In this document: positions 59,099 to 64,000 of the stretch, piece by piece
Numbering within the stretch: position 1 is the stretch's first letter
How the letters are laid out: each line of letters starts with the position of its first letter
Assembly: GCF_002005205.3 (NCBI RefSeq)
Contig: NZ_CP019701.2
Location: forward strand, 1,054,001 to 1,118,000
Length of the DNA: 64,000 bases
Source of the DNA: Rhizobium rhizogenes
GTDB taxonomy: Bacteria > Pseudomonadota > Alphaproteobacteria > Rhizobiales > Rhizobiaceae
Direction: 5' to 3'
Notes under the pieces: model-generated
What the model saw: only the letters and a program-made list of their open reading frames with translations
Databases searched by the model: none
What the model was told of the DNA's origin: nothing
Made by a program: the position numbers and the translations under genes

Positions 59099-59229
59099 AT
59101 GATGCGACGCTCATTATCTGCGAAGCCCCGCTGTTGGCAAGGACCAAATGACGCATCTGAACAGATTCTTGCTCCATCTGCGCCATTGCCACCGCAATAC
59201 GTGGCCGCGTCCCGCAAGCACGGCTTCTT

Positions 59230-59415
59230 TCAATCGGATTTCTTCTCCGGCAGGCCCTTGTGTTTCGTTGAGGCGAAATCCGCAAGTTCCTTTTCTGTCA
59301 TGGACTTCTCCATGCTTTTTGAAGCACCTTTTAAACTGGATTTCTTCACGTCGCCGCGTTTGGCAGCCAGTGCCGCGCCCGCGGCTTTCTGCTGGGCTTT
59401 CGATTTGGCTGGCAT
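59230..59415 (-). CDS. DUF3008 small protein
   Basis: A 61-aa, highly charged protein, MPAKSKAQQKAAGAALAAKR at the N-terminus and HKGLPEKKSD at the C-terminus. This pattern is typical of the DUF3008 family of small, probably disordered or helical proteins, often seen among stress-induced genes. The ATG at 59415 follows GGGAGATCC; the much longer open frame upstream to 59910 is antisense to the next gene and not credible. A candidate stress-sigma promoter is 36 bp upstream. Confidence 0.75.
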   Translation of the reverse strand: MPAKSKAQQKAAGAALAAKRGDVKKSSLKGASKSMEKSMTEKELADFASTKHKGLPEKKSD

Positions 59416-59450
59416 GTCGGATCTCCCTTGAAACATCGTTTCGACAGGAA

Positions 59451-59475
59451 AATGCCCCCTTGTGTCGATTGTTCC
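59451..59475 (-). promoter_or_regulatory. Possible EcfG-type (general stress) promoter
   Basis: On the minus strand GGAAC is followed after 16 bases by CATT, three of four matches to the GGAAC-N16/17-CGTT pattern of alphaproteobacterial EcfG promoters. The position, 36 bp before the DUF3008 gene, is suitable. One mismatch in the -10 element makes this tentative. Confidence 0.3.
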
Positions 59476-59544
59476 CTTGCAAGTGTTAAGCCTGCGGCAA
59501 AATTCCCCTTTGAAACGGCAGGAAAGCGGGATATCGCCTAGACC

Positions 59545-59967
59545 ATGAATGCAAATCGAAAACCATGGCTGACGGGGATGGAGAAAATGCTTCGCATTTT
59601 CTGCGCGACCCTGATGTTGTCGCTCGGTTTTGCCCATAAGCCGGCGCTTGCCGTGGCGCCTGCCGTTGCTCTGGACGAGAGTTACCGGCTGCCGGACGGC
59701 ACCTTTGCGGAAATCTGCCTTGGCCACGGTGATGGCGTCAACGCTTCCCATCCCGGCAATGATCAGCCCCATTCCGGCGATGCCATCCTGTTCTGCGAGG
59801 CCTGTCTGCTGGCCTCGTCCATTCTTCTGCCTGTGCCCGATACAGCGGGCTGGCTGAAGACGGAATTTGCCTGGCTCGACAATCGTCTGGCCGCTGAATG
59901 GAGCTTCCACTCCGTTCTGACGATCCGCAAACCGGCCGCGCGCGGCCCGCCGTCCCTGTCCGCCTGA
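59545..59967 (+). CDS. Exported DUF2946-like protein of the copper cluster
   Basis: A 140-aa protein with an N-terminal hydrophobic signal or anchor (about 14-36). A conserved cysteine/histidine set follows: FAEICLGHGDG near 54-64, H-x-G-x-D segments, and LFCEACLLAS near 82-91. The ICxxH ... CEAC arrangement is the hallmark of DUF2946-like proteins, often found with copper-handling genes. It lies 86 bp before the YcnI-PCu(A)C fusion on the same strand. A metal-binding role is inferred from the residues and context. Confidence 0.7.
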   Translation: MNANRKPWLTGMEKMLRIFCATLMLSLGFAHKPALAVAPAVALDESYRLPDGTFAEICLGHGDGVNASHPGNDQPHSGDAILFCEACLLASSILLPVPDTAGWLKTEFAWLDNRLAAEWSFHSVLTIRKPAARGPPSLSA

Positions 59968-60053
59968 TTATTCGTTTTACGGGATCATCGCCGCCGGCTG
60001 GCGGCACGGAGCGGCTGCCGGGCCCTGAGGGGCGCAGTCGCAGGGACAAGCAA

Positions 60054-61031
60054 ATGAAAACCACCAAGATCATCACCTGCACTCTCTTCGCCGCATCGGT
60101 TTCGACCGCACCGGCTTTCGCCCACGCCACGTTTGTGGACGGTTCGGCCGAACAGGACAGCACCATCGTTGCCGCCCTTCAGGTGCCCCATGGCTGCGAC
60201 GGCGGGCTTGCCACGACAGAGGTGCAGATCAAGCTGCCGGAAGGCTTCATCTCCGCCAAGCCGCAGCCCAAGGCCGGCTGGGAGCTGGAGATCATCAAGG
60301 GCGACTACCAGAAGGTTTACAAGAACCACGGCAAGGAGATCAAAAGCGGTCCGGTCGAAATCCGCTGGAAGGGCGGCGAGCTGCCGGACGAGTTCTACGA
60401 CACTTTCGCCGTACAGGGAAAAATCTCCGGCATCGAGGTCGGGCAGGATCTGCCCTTCAAGATAACGCAGCTGTGCGGCGACAAGGGCAAGGTATCCTGG
60501 GATGAGGTTGCCGCCGCAGGTGTCGATCCGCATTCTCTGAAAAGCCCGGCGCCGACCATCAGGGTTGCGGCGAAGGCCCATGCCGGCGGCCATGATCACG
60601 CCGCCATGGATATGGATGTCGTGAAGGCCGGCAGCCTCGAAGTATCGGGCGGCGCGACCAAGGCCATGTTGCCGGGCCAGCCGGTAGGGGGCGGTTACGT
60701 GACGATCAAAAATGCCGGCGATAGCGACGACAAGCTCATTGGCGTCGAATCCGCCGCAGCAGGCCGGGCAGAAATTCACGAAATGGCCATGGTCAACGAC
60801 GTCATGAAGATGCGCAAGCTGGATGACGGTATCGTCATCCCCGCCGGCCAGACGGTGGAGCTGAAGCCCGGCGGCCTGCACATGATGTTCTTCGACGTGA
60901 AGAAGCCCTTTGCCGAGGGCGATAAGGTGCCGGTAACGCTCATCTTCGAAAAGGCGGGCAAGGTTGAGATCGTGCTCTCGACGGGGGCGGCCAAGGGCGG
61001 TGACGACAAGAGCGGGCACCAGCACAACTGA
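60054..61031 (+). CDS. YcnI (DUF1775)-PCu(A)C fusion copper chaperone
   Basis: A 325-aa periplasmic protein made of two copper-binding domains. A signal peptide ends AFA/HATF, so the mature protein begins with histidine, the copper ligand known in YcnI-type proteins. DUF1775 covers about 24-165, with the conserved tryptophan in IRWKGGELP. A His/Asp-rich linker (HAGGHDHAAMDMD, about 178-190) follows. The PCu(A)C domain (about 200-320) has the ligand set in AEIHEMAMV and GGLHMMFF. I chose ATG 60054; the frame is open from 59898. Such chaperones deliver copper to cytochrome oxidase or remove it. Confidence 0.88.
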   Translation: MKTTKIITCTLFAASVSTAPAFAHATFVDGSAEQDSTIVAALQVPHGCDGGLATTEVQIKLPEGFISAKPQPKAGWELEIIKGDYQKVYKNHGKEIKSGPVEIRWKGGELPDEFYDTFAVQGKISGIEVGQDLPFKITQLCGDKGKVSWDEVAAAGVDPHSLKSPAPTIRVAAKAHAGGHDHAAMDMDVVKAGSLEVSGGATKAMLPGQPVGGGYVTIKNAGDSDDKLIGVESAAAGRAEIHEMAMVNDVMKMRKLDDGIVIPAGQTVELKPGGLHMMFFDVKKPFAEGDKVPVTLIFEKAGKVEIVLSTGAAKGGDDKSGHQHN

Positions 61032-61040
61032 CAGTAAAAA

Positions 61041-61084
61041 GAGGCTGCCGGAATGCAATACCTATCCGGCAGCCTCAGTTTTTT
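61041..61084 (+). terminator. Terminator after the copper chaperone
   Basis: GAGGCTGCCGGA pairs with TCCGGCAGCCTC (12-bp perfect stem, 12-base loop), followed by AGTTTTTT. On the minus strand an A-rich tract upstream and TTTTTACTG downstream make it suitable for the converging cupredoxin gene as well. Confidence 0.9.
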
Positions 61085-61093
61085 CGGCCATTC

Positions 61094-61522
61094 TTATTTT
61101 GTAACGGTCAGCCTGGCCTGCATGCCTGCTTCGTAGTGACCCTTGATGTTGCAGAAGAGGAGATAGGTGCCGGGCGCAAGCTTCACCTTCAGCCGCCCGT
61201 CGCCGCCAGGCTTCAGATCGGCCACTTCACCAAGGTTCTTCAGCTGTTTTTCATCGACGCGATGCCTGGCCGTGTTCAGGGGGATTTTTTCGTCGGCCGA
61301 CCTCAGCTTCACGAGGATAATCTCGTGCCGCTCGCTCATGGCGTCATTATGCACCTGAAATACCGCGTCTCCGGCTTTGACCGTCTTCTGGTCGAGGGCA
61401 AGGGTCATGGACCCTCCGCCTTCACCGCCTTCCGTCACTTTTATGGTGGTGGCAGCAAAAGCAGGCGCTGATACCATCAGCAAAGCAGCGAGGGCGGTTG
61501 CGTGGCGGATCGGTAATGTCAT
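61094..61522 (-). CDS. Exported cupredoxin-like copper protein
   Basis: A 142-aa protein with a signal peptide (about 1-23, SAPAFA/ATT) and a plastocyanin/azurin-like fold. Type 1 copper ligands are visible as His in SERHEIILV near 66, then Cys, His and Met in LLFCNIKGHYEAGM near 121-134. A strong GGAGGAG ribosome site precedes the ATG. It converges on the YcnI-PCu(A)C gene across a shared terminator, adding to the local copper theme. The redox partner is unknown. Confidence 0.85.
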   Translation of the reverse strand: MTLPIRHATALAALLMVSAPAFAATTIKVTEGGEGGGSMTLALDQKTVKAGDAVFQVHNDAMSERHEIILVKLRSADEKIPLNTARHRVDEKQLKNLGEVADLKPGGDGRLKVKLAPGTYLLFCNIKGHYEAGMQARLTVTK

Positions 61523-61641
61523 GACGCTCCTCCAATGGACACTGGAGGATTAGGATTTCTAACTGACAGCAACCTGAACGAGTGAAATTAAACTGACATA
61601 AATGAAGCGATACATCCAAAATTATTTATATATATAAGATA

Positions 61642-61953
61642 TTAAATAGTTTTTTTATTTTCATTCTCTTCGTATGCCTGCAGGGCCTGCACAAGAGTTG
61701 CCTGCTGTTCGTGGCGCTGGCTTGCGGCTGTCAGAAAATAAAGCGTCAGCGCCGGTGGCTTGATGGCCGTCATCAGGGCTCTAAGCTGGAAATCGTCGCC
61801 GTTTTCGGCCTTGCGCGCCAATTCGTGAATGGCTTCTTCCACCTCGCTCCTGCGCGGCACGCGCTGCGACGGCTTCACGGCCTCCAGCGCATAGGCTGCC
61901 GTATTCGCAGAAACGGAAAGAACCTGTGTCATCCAACCCCCGGCAATTTTCAC
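61642..61953 (-). CDS. Small hypothetical protein (103 aa)
   Basis: A 103-aa mostly helical, charged protein containing RRSEVEEAIHELARKAENGDDF and ending in a Glu/Asn/Lys-rich tail (AYEENENKKTI). No signal peptide, membrane helix or known domain is recognised. The start is uncertain: GTG at 61953 follows AAGGG, and ATG at 61932 is in the same frame. Downstream the DNA becomes strikingly AT-rich (61555-61665), unlike the rest of the window. It is isolated between the copper gene and crcB. Confidence 0.6.
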   Translation of the reverse strand: MKIAGGWMTQVLSVSANTAAYALEAVKPSQRVPRRSEVEEAIHELARKAENGDDFQLRALMTAIKPPALTLYFLTAASQRHEQQATLVQALQAYEENENKKTI

Positions 61954-62134
61954 TGACCCTTAAAATCTGGAGACTAACACCGGCGCCTTGTTGGAAGGCT
62001 AAATCGCGGGCGTGCAATTTAATCGTATTTTAATGGCCGAAAGCGCCGGGCAAAGGGGTTTCACCAACCGTTCCCATGGTCTAGAAATACGTCGGACTGC
62101 CCGGTCCGGCCATTTCCCCGGAGATACAATCCCC

Positions 62135-62512
62135 ATGCTCAATATCGCTCTTGTCGCCACAGGCGGCGCAATCGGTTCCGTTTTCCGTTATCTGGTCGGC
62201 GTGTGGAGTGTGCGACTGGCGGGGCTGAATTTCCCCTGGGGGACGCTGGCGGTCAACGTGGTCGGGTCTTTCCTGATCGGTCTGCTGGTCGAGCTTGTGG
62301 CGCGTCGGCTGAACGCCTCGATGGAGATGCGCCTGTTTCTCGTCACCGGCGTACTCGGCGGGTTCACCACTTTTTCGTCCTTCTCTCTCGATGCGGTCTC
62401 GCTGTTCGAGCGTGGTACGCTTGGGCTTTCGGCCGTTTACGTGCTTGCAAGCCTTGTGGTTTCCATCGCCGCGGTTTTCGCCGGGCTGGCCTTGGGCCGC
62501 AGTTTGTTCTAA
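62135..62512 (+). CDS. crcB: Fluoride channel CrcB/Fluc
   Basis: Small four-helix membrane protein of 125 aa that forms dimeric fluoride-export channels. Family motifs are present: GGAIGSVFRYLVG near 11-23, WGTLAVNVVGSFLIGLL near 34-50 with the conserved Asn, and GVLGGFTTFSSFSLD near 70-84 with the Phe-box and Thr/Ser residues of the pore. I chose ATG 62135, where homology starts; the frame is open from 62012. No fluoride riboswitch is recognised upstream. rluC follows on the same strand after 66 bp, a common rhizobial pairing. Confidence 0.93.
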   Translation: MLNIALVATGGAIGSVFRYLVGVWSVRLAGLNFPWGTLAVNVVGSFLIGLLVELVARRLNASMEMRLFLVTGVLGGFTTFSSFSLDAVSLFERGTLGLSAVYVLASLVVSIAAVFAGLALGRSLF

Positions 62513-62578
62513 AGGCTTGGTCCAAACGGCGCGCCGGTCAATAGGGCGCGCGATCAGGACAGAAAGACTGGAAATTTC

Positions 62579-63568
62579 ATGGCAGGTATCGAGCATATCA
62601 AGGTCGAGGCCGACGAGGCCGGTATGCGCCTCGATCGCTGGTTCAAGATTCACTATCCCGGGCTTGGTTTCGGGCAGCTGCAGAAGCTGCTGCGCTCCGG
62701 CCAGGTGCGCGTGGATGGCGGCCGGGTGAAGACGGATGCGCGGGTGCAGCCGGGACAGATGGTGCGTGTGCCGCCGGTCGATTCCGATATGAAGACCAAG
62801 ACCGGCCCGATCGGCTCGAAGGACCTCAAGCATTCCGAAGATGGCGAGCTTCTGGCGCGCATGCTGCTGCATGAGGATGACAAGGTCTTCGTTTTCAACA
62901 AGCCGGCCGGCATTGCCGTGCAGGGCGGTTCGGGTGTCACCCGCCATATCGATGGGCTGCTGGAAGCCTGGACCAACCAGAAGGGCGAAAAGCCGCGTCT
63001 GGTGCACCGCCTCGACCGCGATACGTCGGGCGTGCTGGTGGTTGCCCGCACCCGGGGCGCGGCGCAGAAGCTGACGGCCGCCTTCCGCGAACGCGATACC
63101 AAGAAAACCTATTGGGCGCTGGTCAAGGGCGTGCCGCGCAAGCATCAGGACAAGATTTCCACCTGGCTCGTCAAGGAACAGACGATGGATGGCGATCGTA
63201 TGCGCATCGCCAAGCATGGCGAGGAGGGGGCCGACCACGCCATTTCCTATTACCGCGTCATCGACACCGCCGCGCAGAACCTCGCCTGGCTGGAAATGGA
63301 GCCCTATACCGGCCGCACCCACCAGCTGCGCGTTCATGCGCTGCATATGGGCCATCCGATCATCGGCGATCCCAAATATTACATCGACGATCCGAACTGG
63401 GATTTTCCGGGTGGTATTCAGAAGCGCCTTCACCTGCATGCGCGTCATATCGACATACCGCACCCTTCCGGCGGCCGGCTTCGGGTCAGCGCACCCCTGC
63501 CGCCGCATATGGTGCAGACTTGGAACCTGCTCGGTCTCGACGTGGCCGATGGCGATAGGGAAGACTGA
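62579..63568 (+). CDS. 23S rRNA pseudouridine synthase, RluC/RluD family
   Basis: A 329-aa pseudouridine synthase. An N-terminal S4 RNA-binding domain (about 10-70, GMRLDRWFKIHYPGLGFGQLQ) precedes the catalytic domain. The catalytic aspartate is Asp146 in HRLDRDTSGVLVVA, and the C-terminal TGRTHQLRVHALHMGHPIIGDPKY motif is intact. The assignment to RluC rather than RluD is by general similarity and rhizobial context, so the exact rRNA target positions are not certain. The HAD gene starts 5 bp downstream, making an operon likely. Confidence 0.92.
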   Translation: MAGIEHIKVEADEAGMRLDRWFKIHYPGLGFGQLQKLLRSGQVRVDGGRVKTDARVQPGQMVRVPPVDSDMKTKTGPIGSKDLKHSEDGELLARMLLHEDDKVFVFNKPAGIAVQGGSGVTRHIDGLLEAWTNQKGEKPRLVHRLDRDTSGVLVVARTRGAAQKLTAAFRERDTKKTYWALVKGVPRKHQDKISTWLVKEQTMDGDRMRIAKHGEEGADHAISYYRVIDTAAQNLAWLEMEPYTGRTHQLRVHALHMGHPIIGDPKYYIDDPNWDFPGGIQKRLHLHARHIDIPHPSGGRLRVSAPLPPHMVQTWNLLGLDVADGDRED

Positions 63569-63573
63569 AAACG

Positions 63574-64000
63574 ATGAAGCTGGTTCTTTTCGATTGCGAC
63601 GGCACGCTCGTGGACAGCGCCGGCCTGATCCATGCCGTGATGTCCGAAACCTTTGCCGATTTTGGCAAGCCGCGGCCTGATCTCTCCGAGACCAAGGCGA
63701 TCATCGGCCTGACGCTGGATATCGCTATCGCCCGCATGCTCGGTAAGACGCATGTGGATGAGGAGGCGCTGGCGATGACGCGGCGTTACAGGGAAGTTTA
63801 TCATCCGCTGCGCGAGCGTCCTGAAATGACGACGCCACTCTTCGACGGTATCGCGCCGTTGATCGAAACGCTTTCGAAACGGGATGACGTGCTGATCGGC
63901 GCGGTGACCGGCAAGGGCCGGCGAGGGCTCACGCATATTCTCGAGACGCACGGCTTTGCCGATCACTTCATCGTCTCACGCACGGCGGATGACTGCCCCT
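63574..64000 (+). CDS. HAD-superfamily hydrolase (partial, runs off the window)
   Basis: The first 142 residues of a phosphoglycolate-phosphatase-like HAD enzyme, open to the end of the window. Motif I is DCDGT with the nucleophile Asp7 and acid Asp9, and motif II is the Thr of GAVTGKGRRG near 113. A helical cap of the Gph type lies between them. It commonly follows rluC in rhizobia and is probably co-transcribed with it. The C-terminal motifs III and IV are outside the window. Confidence 0.88.
   Translation, partial: MKLVLFDCDGTLVDSAGLIHAVMSETFADFGKPRPDLSETKAIIGLTLDIAIARMLGKTHVDEEALAMTRRYREVYHPLRERPEMTTPLFDGIAPLIETLSKRDDVLIGAVTGKGRRGLTHILETHGFADHFIVSRTADDCP

Noticed and set aside
61960..62134. 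Fluoride riboswitch upstream of crcB
   Set aside because: The conserved CTGATGACTCCTAC-type segment and pseudoknot pattern of the crcB motif are not found in this leader.

Overview
This window is ordinary, gene-dense alphaproteobacterial chromosome. Gene content, gene order and protein sequences point to the Rhizobiaceae, most likely Agrobacterium. The supporting traits are the rseP-bamA-lpxD-fabZ-lpxA-lpxI-lpxB block, a pyruvate dehydrogenase E1-beta carrying its own lipoyl domain, the dusB-ntrB-ntrC-ntrY-ntrX-trkA-hfq-hflX block, a GTTC-N7-GTTC type LexA box, and RIME-like intergenic palindromes. The genus is an inference from recognised sequences and was not checked against a database. I saw no phage, insertion sequence, plasmid or CRISPR signature, and no tRNA or rRNA gene.

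Layout. 1-8.1 kb: outer-membrane and lipid A assembly (rseP, bamA, lpxD, fabZ, lpxA, lpxI, lpxB). 8.3-11.9 kb: a self-contained operon of a GntR/FCD regulator and a polar amino-acid ABC importer, with a clear palindrome on the regulator start codon. 12-18 kb: gltA (minus), comEC, a glutathione transferase and lexA. 18-29.5 kb: a VOC protein, kdsA, eno, an FtsB-like protein, and the pyruvate dehydrogenase operon (pdhA, pdhB, pdhC, an SGNH esterase, lpdA) with lipA. 29.5-35 kb: an accessory patch with a DMT exporter, an AraC regulator and a 235-bp inverted-repeat element, then a P-loop kinase-like gene, ratA, cinA and ispDF. 35-46 kb: the nitrogen regulators with trkA, hfq and hflX. 46-53 kb: mazG, a deaminase, the sulfite-reduction operon (cysG, DUF2849, cysI, DUF934) and ferredoxin-NADP reductase. 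53-59 kb: a nuclease-like gene and gcvTHP behind a tandem glycine riboswitch. 59-62 kb: a small copper-handling cluster. 62-64 kb: crcB, rluC and a HAD hydrolase cut off by the window end.

How the genes work together. Eno and Pdh feed acetyl-CoA to citrate synthase. LipA supplies lipoyl groups for PdhB, PdhC and GcvH, and LpdA is probably shared by Pdh and the glycine cleavage system. KdsA and the Lpx enzymes supply lipopolysaccharide, and BamA and RseP maintain the envelope. CysG makes the siroheme used by CysI.

I found no convincing new multi-gene system. The most interesting signals are non-coding: the GntR operator, the two RIME-like copies (one lying between two eno terminators), the 235-bp inverted repeat, a terminator-like hairpin just upstream of the AraC gene, nested inverted repeats around the fpr promoter, and a perfect palindrome upstream of the GST gene. 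Among proteins, the notable ones are a YcnI-PCu(A)C copper fusion, an NtrX without the GAFTGA loop, and a ComEC whose C-terminal domain has lost the metallo-beta-lactamase motif.
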